The position numbers were made by a program, and so were the translations under genes. 64,000 bases of DNA from Monoplex corrugatus (Eukaryota > Mollusca > Gastropoda > Littorinimorpha > Ranellidae). Positions 45,329 through 56,584 of the stretch are shown piece after piece (the first letter of the stretch is position 1; each line of letters begins with the position of its first letter). Under the pieces are notes generated by a model that was not told the origin of the DNA, did not search any database, and saw only the letters and a program-made list of their open reading frames with translations. Location: assembly GCA_030674185.1 (NCBI GenBank), contig CM060307.1:68956905-69020904 (forward strand). The letters are read 5' to 3'.

Positions 45329-46917
45329 CATGCACCCTCTTCAACAATGGGATAAGGAGGAATGATAGAATCAAGAGTGAATATGGAGTGTTGTCTCAAA
45401 AGCATTTTTGAACAGGTAGTCTTGAGACCGGTTTTGAAAGATGTGAGAGAAGGAGCATGGCGAAGGTCATATGGGAGACTGTTCCAAAAGAGAGGAGCTG
45501 AGAAAGAGAAAGAGCGTTCACCAAACGACTGAGTTTTTACACGAGGTACAATTAGCAAACGGGTGTCAGAACTTGATCGGAGCTGTCGTGATGGCAGGTA
45601 TGTTGAAATCATTTCTGAAACATAAGGGGGAGCTGTGCCTGTAAGAGACGAGAAAGTCAGAGTAGCTATTTTGTATTGTATCCGTGCAGATACTGGTAAC
45701 CAGTGAAGAGACTGCAGAAGTGGTGTAATATGATCTCTCCTTTTAGCCCTACAGACCAGTCTAGCTGCCGCATTTTGGACTTTCTGTAGTTTTTGGATCA
45801 AGTAGTGTGGACAGCCAACAAGGAGGGAATTACAGTAATCAAGTCTTGACAGTACCAAAGAACAAACCAGGGTTTGTGCTGCCTGAGTAGTGAGAAGATG
45901 CCGAATGGAACTGATTTTCCGGAGTTGGAGATATGCGGCTTTGCAAATATTATTTACATGCTGCTTCATGGAAAGATTGCAATCAAGAGTGACACCTAGA
46001 TTTTTCACTGAGGAAATGAAATTGACATCAGATTGTCCAATGCGAAGAGAAGAAGGTAAAGTGCTGTTTACAGATTGTCTGCCAGAAGAAATGATAATAG
46101 CTTCTGTTTTACTGTCGTTTAACTGCAGTTTGTTTTCATTCATCCATATCTTTACATCTTCAGTACAGTTTTGGATAGAATCAGTACAAGAATCGATGTC
46201 ACGAGGATGCGTTTCTTTGTAAAGCTGATTATCATCAGCAAAAGCGTGATGATTGACCGAATGTTTTCTGATCACATCAAAAAGCGGTTGGGTGTACAAG
46301 ATGAACAAAACCGGTCCAAGCACAGATCCCTGGGGAACGCCATACTGAATGTTTGAAGGAAGAGAGTGGTTGCCATTTACGGAAATTGTTTCTGTTCTCT
46401 CTGTGAGATAAGACTGAAACCATGAGAGTGCAGAGGCTGAAATACCAAAGTGTTTTGTAGCCTGTCTAGAAGAACATCGTGGTCTATGGTGTCAAACGCA
46501 GCAGATAAATCAAGGAGTGTGAGAATGAACATGTTGCCGTTATCTAGACCTGTCAAAAGATCGTTCAAGATTCTCAGCAGCGCTGTTTCAGTGCTGTGAT
46601 GTGGTCTGTACGCTGACTGAAGGGGACTGAGAAGATTGTTGTGAGACAGGTGTTCATTGAGCTGAGTGAGGACAATTCTTTCTAGCAGTTTGGACAGGAA
46701 AGGGAGATTCGAAACTGGACGGTAATTTTTCATATCATTTGGGTCAAGAGAAGCTTTCTTTAATAGTGGTTTGACCAAAGAAGACTTGTATGGATCAGGA
46801 AAAGTACCAGAAATCAGAGAGTTGTTGATGATCTTGGTAATGACAGGCAAAAGAATATCCAGAGAATCAAGGAGCACATGAGATGGAAACGGATCGAGTT
46901 CACAGGTTTCTAAGCTA
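44991..46917 (-). mobile_element. Second L2 family 'L2-B', 5'-truncated
   Basis: The 3' end carries a TAATAATAATA tail and a strong hairpin (45019-45055, GCGCCTTCCTCCCT..AGGGAGCACAAGGCGC). The 3' UTR has (CA)n (45253-45328). Coding homology runs to the Tc1 insertion at 46918. A few further bases may continue after 48540 (AGAAATACAC-like), so the transposon inserted at or close to the 5' edge. Confidence 0.82.
45371..46917 (-). pseudogene. L2-B reverse transcriptase, frameshifted
   Basis: The protein is clearly related to L2-A but different: LETCELDPFPSHVLLDSLD, MKNYRPVSNLPFLSKLLERI, LQSAYRPHHSTETALLRIL and [17 protein letters not shown] in one frame (46917-46377). After a frameshift near 46330-46470 come [21 protein letters not shown] (palm motif FADD), [12 protein letters not shown] and [14 protein letters not shown] 1-bp loss near 45417 removes the native end. 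The restored frame would stop at 45371-45373 (complement of TCA). It shows the L2 layout with no RNase H. Confidence 0.85.
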
Positions 46918-48538
46918 CGCACAAAAAGTTAAGGATCACTATGAGAAAACAGGTGCGTAATAAACTCAGTTCGCTACTGTTATTTATTTCTCAGTCCAGC
47001 CAAATTGTTATGAATTCTTGTTCAGCTGTAAGTGGGCGATGTTGTGTTAGTGCGAAAATTGCACGGGATTCTCTACTACTGAGCTTGGCCGCAAACGGAA
47101 AAGCGGAAACTTGCGAAAAAGGACCTTGTTTTGGACCGTTCTGCCTGAACACATTGCACAAGCCAGATGGAAAAACCATTATGCACGTGCAAGCACTGCT
47201 GTTTATGTGTGAGATGCTGTCTCTTGCTTGGCTTTATAAGAAGACATTCCACCAGTAGTAGGCCTGATCTGACAATGCCTCCACGACGAAAATTGAGCGA
47301 GTTTGAGAGGGGACGAGCTGTTGCATGGTTCCAAGATGGTGTTCCCAAGCGAGAAGTGGCCAGGCGACTTCAGGTGTCCATCTCGGTCATTGTTAGACTG
47401 ATTCAACGCTTCACAGCCACTGGGAGGGTCCATGAAAGACGCAGATCTGGTCGACCGAAGAAGACAAACCCACGTGAAGATCGTCTCATTGAACGACAAG
47501 CCCTGCAGGCAAGAACAGCCTCTTTCAGCATCATTCGAAGGCAGCTGAGGGTGGCTACTAACATCATCAGCCAGCAGACCATACGGAACCGCCTTCATGG
47601 GTTTAACCTCCGTTCTCGTCGCCCAGCTGTACGGCCACGCTTAACTCCAGCCCATAGGGCAGCACACCGCGCCTTCTGCAGACGTCACGTGAGGTGGACA
47701 CGTCAGCAATGGTCCCAGGTCCTGTTCCGTGATGAATCACGCTTCACCATGAACCACAACGACGGCCGACTGAGGGTCTGGAGGCGCCCAGGGCAACGCT
47801 TTATTGACACCACTGTCCAAGAAAAGGTGGCCTTTGGTGGAGGTTCTGTAATGGTCTGGGGGGCCTTCAGCCTTCACCACAGAACACCCTTGTATCATGT
47901 ACAGGGTAACCTGACTGGCCTCCGATACCGGGATGAGATCCTTGGACCGCTGGCTGTGCCTACACTGCAGCAGATGGGACTGACGGCTGTCTACCAGGAT
48001 GACAACGCTCGCCCCCACAGGGCAAGGGTGGTCAACGACTTCCTGCAGCAGTCTGGAGTCAACAGAATGGAGTGGCCAGCATGCAGTCCCGATCTCAACC
48101 CGATTGAGAACCTCTGGGATGAGCTGGATCGCAAAGTGAGGAGCAACCACCCCCCCTCCCAGGGATGCCCAACACCTCTACCAGATGCTGCAGGCTGAGT
48201 GGCAGGCGCTTCCACAGAGGATCTTCACCAACCTGGTCAACTCGATGAGGACTCGCTGCGTCGAGTGCCAGAACAGCCATGGCGGTTACACGCATTACTG
48301 AACTTTTGGGAGCATCAGAATGCCCTGTCTTGTGATTTCAATGACTTTGGGAAATCAAATTTCGATACGTACCCACTTTGATCAAATGTACACACCAAAC
48401 GATTGCTCGAAATTGAAGGCAATTGTGTATCGTTATCACTAAAGCATGGAATTAAATGTTTGCCAAACTTCAACGCATTGGCTTTCTTATTTTGAAAGTT
48501 ATGAATTTTTGTGCAAGTGATCCTTAACTTTTTGTGCG
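46918..48538 (+). mobile_element. Tc1/mariner transposon B, complete, perfect terminal inverted repeats
   Basis: The 1621-bp element is flanked by TA at 46916-46917 and 48539-48540. The outer 23 bp (CGCACAAAAAGTTAAGGATC..) are repeated perfectly in inverse at the other end. One transposase gene lies on the plus strand. It sits at the 5' edge of the L2-B copy. Confidence 0.95.
47275..48301 (+). pseudogene. Tc1-type DD34E transposase, one frameshift near the C-terminus
   Basis: The start MPPRRKLSEFERGRAV (47275) is preferred over an upstream ATG at 47167 because similarity to Tc1 transposases begins there. HTH 1 covers REVARRLQVSISVIVRLIQRF, then the GRPKKTNPREDR linker and HTH 2. Catalytic D in LFRDESRF, D in YQDDNARPHRA, E in NPIENLW, with 34 residues between the last two. 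A 1-bp change in or near the C tract at about 48148-48163 shifts the frame after RSNHPPS. In the other frame the typical end continues (DAQHLYQMLQAEWQ..CQNSHGGYTHY) to TGA at 48299-48301. All else is open, so this is a young copy with a probably defective C-terminus. Confidence 0.93.
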
Positions 48539-48544
48539 TAGTGT

Positions 48545-49420
48545 ATTTCTAGGAGAAACTGACTCCAGCTAGGAAAATTGACTGCAGAGATATCAGGTAG
48601 GAAAAACTGACTCCAGCTCGGAAAATTGACTGCAGGGATATCAGGTAGGAAAAACTGACTCCAGCTAGGAAAATTGACTGCAGGGATATCGGGTAGGAAA
48701 AACTGACTCCAGCTAGGAAAATTGATTGCAGGGAGTATCAGGTAGGAAAAACTGACTCCAGCTAGGAAAATTGACTGCAGAGATATCAGGTAGGAAAAAC
48801 TGACTCCAGCTAGGAAAATTGACTGCAGAGATATCGGGTAGGAAAAACTGACTCCAGCTAGGAAAATTGACTGCAGGGATATCAGGTAGGAAAAACTGAC
48901 TCCAGCTAGGAAAATTGACTGCAGGGATATCGGGTAGGAAAAACTGACTCCAGCTAGGAAAATTGACTGCAGGGATATCAGGTAGGAAAAACTGACTCCA
49001 GCTAGGAAAACTGACTGCAGGGAGTATCAGGTAGGAAAACTGACTGCAGGGAGTATCAGGTAGGAAAACTGACTGCAGGGAGTATCAGGTAGGAAAAACT
49101 TCATCAGCTTGGAAAACTGACTGCAGGGAGTATCATGTAGGAAAATTGACTGCAGGGAGTATCAGGTAGGAAAAACTTCATCAGCTTGGAAAACTGACTG
49201 CAGGGAGTATCTGGTATGAAAACTAACTGCAGGGAGTATCAGGTAGGAAAAACTGACTGCAGGGAGTCAGTAGGTAAAACTGACTCCAAGGAGTTAGTTT
49301 TTTAAAAACCTGACTTCAGGGAGTCTGTTGAAAAACTGACTGCAGGGAGTAGTGGGTAGGAGAAACTGACTGACAGTGACTCTGGGTAGGAAAACCTGAC
49401 TTTGGTAATGTTGAAGTCTT
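48545..49420. repeat. 48-bp minisatellite, degenerating rightwards
   Basis: Unit: AGGAAAAACTGACTCCAGCT then AGGAAAATTGACTGCAGGGATATCAGGT. About nine well-kept units to 49020, then shorter derived units (AGGAAAACTGACTGCAGGGAGTATC, about 25-50 bp) to about 49420. CTGCAG in nearly every unit. It starts a few bases after the Tc1 element. Confidence 0.96.
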
Positions 49421-49640
49421 AAGGGAATCTGGAAAGATGAAGTTATCAAGTATGACCATGGGGCACCAGTCAACATTGTCACCATTGGTTAGGGCAGTAT
49501 GGTAGGTGTCAATCATGTGGTCAAGCTATATCCAGGTCACTGCAGATTAATAAAACAACTTGCCCTGTTGCTTGGTAAATGTGAGCCATCATCCTGAAAC
49601 CAGTGCTTGCTCACTGAGGTGGAACAGCAGTAGAAGCAGA
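49421..49640. other. Short unique stretch, nothing recognised
   Basis: Separates two minisatellites. Confidence 0.4.
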
Positions 49641-51135
49641 AATAGACCGTGATTGGTTTTTCAGTTTTCAGAGAGACTCATTCCTTGAAATAACTTGTGC
49701 ATTATTAATGTACAAATTTAACTGTAAAGTTTTATATAAAATAAGCAGTGGCTGGTTTTCCGTTTTCAGAGAGACATATATTTGTTAGGTAAGTTGCACA
49801 TTAGTGTACAAATAACTTTAAAGAGTTATTAAGTAGGCAGTGATTGGTTTTCCATTTTCAGAGGGATGTATTCCTTGTTCAGTAAATTGCACATTAGTGT
49901 ACAAATTTAACTTTAAAGTGTTATTAAGTAGGTAGTGATTGGTTTTTCAGTTTTCAGAGAGATGCATACCTTGAAGTAAGTTGCACACAAATTTGAAGTG
50001 TTATTAAATAGGCAGTGATTGGTTTCCAGTTTTCAGAGAGAAACATTCCTTGAAGTAAGCTCTGCATTAGTGTACCAATTTAACTTTAAAGTTTTATAAA
50101 ATTGGCTGTGGCTGGTTTTTCAGTTTTGAGAGAGATGCTTTACTTGAAGTAAGTTGCACATTAGCGTACAAGTTTAACTGTAATGTTTTATAAAATAGGC
50201 AGTAGTTGGCTTTCCGTTTTCAGAGACTCGGAGAGACACATTCCTTGAAGTAACTTGTGCATTGGTGTACAAATCTGAAGTGTTATTAAATAGGCAGTGA
50301 TTGATTTTCAGTTTTCAGTGAGACACATTCCTTGAAGTAATTTGCGCATTAGTGTACAAATTTAACTTTAAAGTGTTATTAAATAGGCAGTGACTGGTTT
50401 TCCATTTTCAGAGAGACGCATTCATTGAAGTAACTTATGCATTAGTGTACAAATTTAACTTTAAAGTGTTATTAAATAGACAGTGATTGGTTTTCAGTTT
50501 TCAGAGAGACTCATTCCTTGAAGTAAGTTGCGCATTAGCATACAAAAATTTAACTTTAAATTGTTATTAGATAGGCAATGATTGGTTTTCCGTTTTCAGA
50601 GAGATGTATTTCTTGAAGTAACCTGCATATAAGTGTACAGATTTAACTTTAAAGTGTAATAGGCAGTGGCTGGTTTTCAGGGAGACACATTCCTTGTAAT
50701 TTGTGCATTAGTGTACAAATTTGACTTTGAAGTGTTATTAAATAGGTAGTGGTTGGTTTTCAGAGAGATGCTTTCCTTGAGGTAATTTGTGTACAAATTT
50801 AACTTTAAAATGTTATAAGATAGGCAGTGACTGATTTTTCAGTTTTCAGAGACACATTCCTTGAATTAAGTGTGCATTAGTCAATTGAACTTTAAAGTGT
50901 TATGAAATAGGCAGTGATTGGTTTTCCATTTTCAGATAGATGCGTTCTTTGAAATAACTTGCAGATTAGTGTACACATTTAAATTTAAAGTGTTATGAAA
51001 TAGGCAGTGGTTGGTTTTCTGTTTTCAGAAATGTATTTCTGGAAGTAAATTGCTCTTTAGTGTACAAATTTAACTGTAAAATGTTATTAACTAGGCAGTT
51101 ATTGGTTTTCAGTTTTCAGAGAGATGCATTCTTTG
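49641..51135 (+). repeat. About 92-bp minisatellite, 17 units, splice-like motifs in most units
   Basis: Unit: AGTGATTGGTTTTCAGTTTTCAG, AGAGACACATTCCTTGAA, GTAAGTTGCACATTAGTG, TACAAATTTAACTTTAAAGTGTTATTAAATAGGC. Length varies (about 70-105 bp). The order TTTTCAG, about 18 nt, GTAAGT or GTAA is kept in roughly ten units. Orientation is that of the candidate exon at 51214. Confidence 0.93.
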
Positions 51136-51213
51136 AAATGACTTGTTTCTTAACCATTTGTGATCGGAGACCATTTGTTTTAGAACTGACAATTGTGTTT
51201 TTACCTGTTTCAG

Positions 51214-51276
51214 ACAGAGGATTCGACCTGAAGAGTGATGGCGGACTGGCTTCATTGATGGATGTCACACAGATGG
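51214..51276 (+). CDS. Candidate host-gene exon (63 bp, phase 1-1)
   Basis: A pyrimidine-rich acceptor (TTTTTACCTGTTTCAG, ending at 51213) precedes, and a donor GTAACA (51277) follows. Of the three frames only one is open across the interval, encoding RGFDLKSDGGLASLMDVTQM, with two bases before and one after, so both flanking introns would be phase 1. No protein family is recognised, and no partner exon was found in the window. The strand agrees with the splice-like motifs in the neighbouring array. It could be a chance combination. Confidence 0.35.
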
Positions 51277-51888
51277 GTAACAAAAAAAAGAAAAGTAGTA
51301 TGTATAAAAACAAAACAAAAATGCTGTTTTGTCTTGTTGGTTCTTATATGCAGTGTATCATGTATTTGTTCATTCTTTATTGAATTAAAGCTTTTTTGTA
51401 TTTTTTTTACAATTTAATAATGATACTTGAGCTAATAGAGTGAGATTAAAGTCAGGAAGTAATTACTGGATTATGTGCTTGACAGTTTGCCCTTATTATC
51501 CAGGTTCAGGTTTTGAAGGAATCCTTGGATTTCCTGTGATATTTTTTTCTGCCCCATTTTCACTACACTGCCTGGATGGTGCAGAAGCTGGCGCAGTTTT
51601 TTTTTAATAATGTGATGATGATTATGTTCATGAGGATGATAATCACGATGCTATGAAGTTCTATCTGGGACTAAGACTACGTACAGGGCTGTACGGTACA
51701 CTTACTGTCATAATATATCCTGGCATCAACCAGGCCAGAGAGATGCAGACACCTGCAATGCTGGTCAGAAGATTTGAGGAACACCCTCAATGACACATCC
51801 GTGAAGTAGATGAGACTTGGCTGTGGTTCCAGTCTTCCCAATGAGCCGGTTAGAGCTGATAAATCCCGCAATTTTTTTTGAAAGGACT
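51277..51888. other. Intergenic or intronic sequence, nothing recognised
   Basis: T-rich unique-looking DNA. Confidence 0.4.
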
Positions 51889-51943
51889 GGTGGGGATTCG
51901 AACCCACAAATTCCAGTCAGTAGTCTGTTGCATTAACCATATT
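51889..51943 (-). other. tRNA-like sequence (SINE remnant or tRNA pseudogene)
   Basis: On the minus strand, ATGGTTAATGCAACAGACTA resembles a D-arm/A-box, and GTGGGTTCGAATCCCCACC is a good T-arm with a paired stem and a perfect B box (GGTTCGAATCC). The acceptor stem is not evident, so a SINE head is likelier than a working tRNA gene. Confidence 0.5.
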
Positions 51944-52980
51944 TTCTGTAATGATACTCGTAAAGCTGCTTTAGGGGTTGCATGTGTTTTCACTGATGAT
52001 GCGCAGATTTCTGCATTTAGGGGATGAGTAAATGCCTTTTTAAAAAATTTTTTTATAATAATTGGATTTCTGCACTAAGTGGATAGGTACATGTATTTTT
52101 TGTGAAAATACATTTCTGCATTTAGGGATGAAAAACCAACTTCTATTTTCTGTGATGATACTCAGAGCTCTGCATTTAGGGGATTTGTACATGTACTTTC
52201 TGTGGTCATATTCAGATTTCTGCATATAGGGGGTAACAACATGTACCTTCCTGTGGTGATGCTGGGGGCTCTTTTAGTATAAAATAGTATCCCCATCTTC
52301 TGGAAACTCTGTGCTAGAAATTTCCTGTTGAAGTCTTGTGTCTGTTTTGAAATGGTTATTGTCCCGATATGGCTCTACACAGCTGGGCTTTAAAAAACAG
52401 CAACAACAGTAACAATAACAATAACAAGGGGGATAAGTACATGCACTTTCTGTGGTCATGTTCAATTTTCTGCATTTATGGGATAACTACATATACTTTA
52501 TGTGATCATATTCAGATTTCTGTATTTAGGGGATAACTACATTTCTGTGCTCATATTCAGATTTGTGCATTCAGGTGATAACTACGTGAACTTTCTGTAG
52601 TCATATTCTGATTTCTGCGTTTAGGGGATAACTACATAAACTTTTGTAGTCATTCAGATTTCTGCATTTAGGGGATAACTACATGAACTTTCTGTAGCCA
52701 TATTCTGATTTCTGCCTTTAGGGAATAACTACATGAACTTTCTGTAGCCATATTCTGATTTTTGCATATAGGGGATGACCAAATGTATTTTTTGTGGTCA
52801 TATTGAGATTTCTGCATTTTGGGGATAACTACATGAACTTTCTGTAGTCATATTCTGATTTCTGTGTTTAGGGGATAATACTTGTACTTTGGTCATATTC
52901 ACTAATTCAGGTTTCATCGTTGAGGGGACAACTACATGTACTGTGCATGGTCATATTCAGATTTCTGCATTTAGGGGATA
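51944..52980. repeat. About 49-bp minisatellite, roughly 18 units
   Basis: Unit: ATTTCTGCATTTAGGGGATA, ACTACATGAACTTTCTGTAG, TCATATTCAG. Interrupted at about 52255-52430 by a piece of retroposon R. Further diverged units reappear at 53345-53530. Confidence 0.94.
52255..52430 (+). repeat. Retroposon family 'R', copy 3 (internally deleted)
   Basis: GCTCTTTTAGTATAAAATAG..GTGCTAGAAATTTCCTG joins directly to TTGAAGTCTTGTGTCTGTTTTGAAATGG..GGCTGGGCTTTAAA-like sequence, so the middle of the family consensus is missing. It interrupts the 49-bp minisatellite. Confidence 0.75.
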
Positions 52981-53365
52981 CCCCCATGGGGATGCCAGGA
53001 GCTCTTTGTATCACCACTGTCTGGAAATAATGTGCTAGAAATTTCCTCTTTTCTGTCATTCTCTGTGTTTTTGCCTTGTTCATTTGCTTTCTTTATGATT
53101 TTTTCCCTATCACTTTCTGCCTGGCTAGCCCATTCACCTGTATGTGTTTAAGTCTTACCAGCTTTCTCTTAGGATCGATAATTGGGTACATGTATTAAGT
53201 GCTTCTCCTTAGATTATGTGTGTAAATGCATTAATATGTGTACTTATTTTTTCCCATTTGTTTTTCCTGTTGAAATATTGTGTATGTTTTGAGATGGTTA
53301 TAGCCTGATATGGTTCTGCGCAGTTGGCTGGGCTTTAAACAGAAATATCAATAACAAATGGGATA
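52975..53365 (+). repeat. Retroposon family 'R', copy 4
   Basis: Begins CCCCATGGGGATGCCAGGAG, contains GTGCTAGAAATTTCCTCTTT, CCCATTCACCTGTATGTG, GATAATTGGGTACATGTATT and TTAGATTATGTGTGTAAATG, and ends GTTGGCTGGGCTTTAAACAG with an AACAAT-like tail. The family's AATAAA is lost here (GTGTTTAAGTC). Confidence 0.8.
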
Positions 53366-53530
53366 AGTACACTTCCTGTGGTCATATTCAGATTTCTGCA
53401 TTTAGGAGACATGTTTTTTGTTTTAAATGATACTGAAATTTTTTGCATACTGAGAGGTTTTTGCATTCGGGGATACATGTATTTTCAGGGCTGATAGATT
53501 TATGCTTTAGAGGATAAGTACTTGGATTTC

Positions 53531-53761
53531 TACCCCTGTGGGATCTATGATGTCTCCAGTAGGCTGATTCCATTGATCTGGGATGCTTCTGATAGACTGG
53601 TTCAATAGGCTACTGTACTGTGATGCTTCTGATAGACTAGTGAGCATTCTCACAGGTGATTTATCCATGTTGTTACTAATTAGTCCTTTTGTTTCCGTGT
53701 TCTACCATGTTGATTCAACCAGGTAACTTTATCATGTTTAATTTCACATTCTTCATCATTG
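53531..53761. other. Short intergenic stretch with a small duplication
   Basis: TGATGCTTCTGATAGACTGG occurs twice (about 53580 and 53620). Nothing else noted. Confidence 0.4.
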
Positions 53762-55670
53762 TTATGTGCCTTGCTGCATGGTGTTGGCAGTCATGGCCCT
53801 CACTGCTCATGGCCTTCCATCTATCTTTTGTCACTGCAAGTACAACTCCCTCTTCTGTTCTCATCTACTCTGCAAAACTGTCCAATATTTTCTTCCTAGG
53901 TCTACTTCATCATCATCATCAGGTGCCTTGCCGCATGGCGTTAGCGATCATGGACTTCCATCTGTCTCTATCTCTTGTTGCCTCAAGCATCTCTTCCACC
54001 TTCTTTGTCCTCAGCCACTCTGCAAGTCTGTCTAGTATCTTCTCCCTCGGTCTACCAGGTGCTCTCTTCCCCTCCAGCTTTCCCATCATGACCAGGTGCT
54101 CCAATTGCCCCCTCCTCATAAAATGGCCTACAAATGTTGCCTGTCTTTTCCTAATCTTCCTTATGAATGATCTTCTTGTGTCTGCCTCCATCAAGACTGT
54201 CTCATTTGTTTTCTTTGCTGTCCATGGAACACTCAACATTCTTCTTAGAAACCACATCTTGGCTGCCTCAATCTTGTTTTGGCTTTGCTTGTTGACTGTC
54301 CACGCCTATTTAGTATTCTTTTTCCCTCCAGCTTTCCTGTTACTAGGTGCTCTAGTTTCTTGTGTCTCTTAAAATGCCCTTTATATGTTTTTGTCTTGTC
54401 CTAGTCTTCTTCATGAATGTTCTTTTTGAGCTTGCCTCTTTCAGGACTGTCTCGTTCATTTTCTTTGCTGTCCATGGAACTCTTAACATTCTTCTTAGAT
54501 ACCGCAATCTTGTTCTGACTTTCCAAGCTTCGCATCCATAGGGCAGTATCTATTCTATATAACACTGAAGAACTCTCTTCCTGATGTTAAGTGAAGACAT
54601 TTGTTGGTAAGAACATGTTTCATCTTCTTGAATGTTGTTTTAGCTTGGCCGATTCTACTGGCTATTTCTGGTGTGCATCTGCCATCTGGTGAAATGAGTG
54701 TTCATAGATATGTAAACTTATCAACCTGTCTCAGTGTTGTGCCATGTGTGTGTGTTTTTTGTTTGTTTGTTTGTTTTGTTTTTGCATGAGGGGTTTTCTT
54801 GCTTTTTATTGATTATCATGACTTCAGTCTTCTTGGTATTTAGCTCCAGCCCTTTATTTCTGCTTTCTATTTCTATTGCAATGACAAGAATTTGTAGGTC
54901 TTTTTCATTTTCTGCAATAAGGATAGTGCCATCTGCATAATGAAGATTGTTTAGCATTTTTCCTCCAACCTTTATCCTGGGACATTCTAGGTTTTTGATG
55001 ATGGTTTTGCTGTAAAGTGAAAACAAATCTGGTGACATACCACATCCCTGCCTAACCCTTCTTTTGATATTTTGGAAAGAGCTTATATATCATTTTCTAG
55101 TGTCATTGTTGCTGTTTGTACCCAATATATATTCCTTATCATTCTTAGATCTTTCCCATTAGCATTGAGCCTTTCTATTGGGTTGATCAGTTCTTCATAT
55201 CTTATCTGACCAAAAGCCTGAATATAATCAACAAAACTTAAGATAAATCCTTTTTCAGTTCAGTTGATCTTTTTATGAGAGTTCTTAAGATGTAAATGAC
55301 ACTAATAGTTCATTTTCCTGCAACGAATCCACATTGTTCTTCTGCTATTTTTGTTTTGATTTTGTTCCTTGTTCTCATAATGATTATTCTTAATAGAACC
55401 TTTGTCACATGGCTTATTGAGCTGATTGTATGATGGAGTTCACATTCTATAGGCCCTGCTTTCTTTTGAAGCACAGTGAAATTTGATTTTGACATCTTTA
55501 GGGATTTTTCTGGTGTCATAAATTTCATTCTTAGGATGCATTTGGCATAAATAATTCCTTTCCCTTAAGTAAATCTATATTGTTCTTCTGTTTTTTCTGT
55601 TTTGATTCTGTTCCTTGTCCCCATCATGAATATTCTTAATAGGATCTCTGTTGCATGACTACTCATTTCA
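53762..55670 (-). pseudogene. Overlapping RTE-like LINE fossils
   Basis: At least three same-strand copies abut. A short 3' end lies at 53762-53900. A longer one at 53903-54306 has MWFLRRMLSVPWTAKKTNET, FVGHFMRRGQLEHLVMMGKL and WLRTKKVEEMLE..IANAMRQGT. A third runs from 54307 to about 55540 with post-RT, YADG (in place of YADD, near 54930), LSPDLFSLYS-like, and KTKIAEEQCGFVAGK near 55310-55530. A fourth fragment, repeating the CGFVAGK region, spans 55540-55670. Frameshifts and stops are frequent, so none is functional. The D-to-G change removes a catalytic aspartate. In live elements this protein reverse-transcribes the element RNA. Confidence 0.8.
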
Positions 55671-56340
55671 GATTGCTAACATAGAATTTTGGAATTAAGC
55701 AGGAAAAGTGTGTTTTAAATGGAGAAGAAAAGTGTGTTTTAAATGGAGACCTCTTAACCATATCATAAAAAAATGTATTCATTTCTAAAAGTAAAGAGTT
55801 GGAAACATTAAAACCATATAAATATATAAAAGTAGGGAACGATATGATGAAGAAGCCTGACATTCAATTTGCACTCATAGAATATGTAAGTCTGTTACAC
55901 TTTTGCTGTTGATTAAAATTCTGATGACCAAGATTTTTCCCTTTGAAGTCATGAAACTGAAATTAGATATAGTGAATTGAAACAGGTGTGGTTTGTAAAG
56001 CATTGTTTTGGGCGTGATGATTTCATGATATTTGTTACATTAAAAACATACTACAGAAGAATAAAGGCACCAAGAGTAGACTGTTGACTTAGTTGACCTT
56101 TGTAATGATGTCACATGATGATGATTGTAGAATATGCTGGATGAAAAAATAGAGGTGGTCTTTCGGAATTGATCCTTGTCATGTCAAAGACAGTCGGAGG
56201 AAAGCCTTTTAATCAGAAAGGGAGAAAATTGTGCCATTTCCTGCCTCCCCCCCCCTCCTCCCCCCACCAGATGGAGAGGAATTTTCTTGGAGGATATATT
56301 TGGAGATGGTAACAAGATTGATTCTGAGAAGAAAACAGGC
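55671..56340. other. Intergenic sequence, nothing recognised
   Basis: Contains a local 22-bp repeat (GGAGAAGAAAAGTGTGTTTT-like, near 55700-55745) and a C-rich tract at 56246-56266. Confidence 0.4.
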
Positions 56341-56550
56341 AAAATTGTGCATGTTTGTATGTGTGTGTGTGTTTCACTATTAGTATTCTGTGTAATGTTT
56401 TGTTTTGTTTTGATAATGTAGTGTTTACAGAAAGAGAGAGAGAATGGGTGTAGGTGTATGAGTGATTGTGTAAGCATTCTTTTTTCTTTTTGTATTTACT
56501 TGTTTTTGTTATGAATGTAAGAATTTTTTTTCTTTCTTTTTCCAAAGATA

Positions 56551-56584
<34 letters not shown>

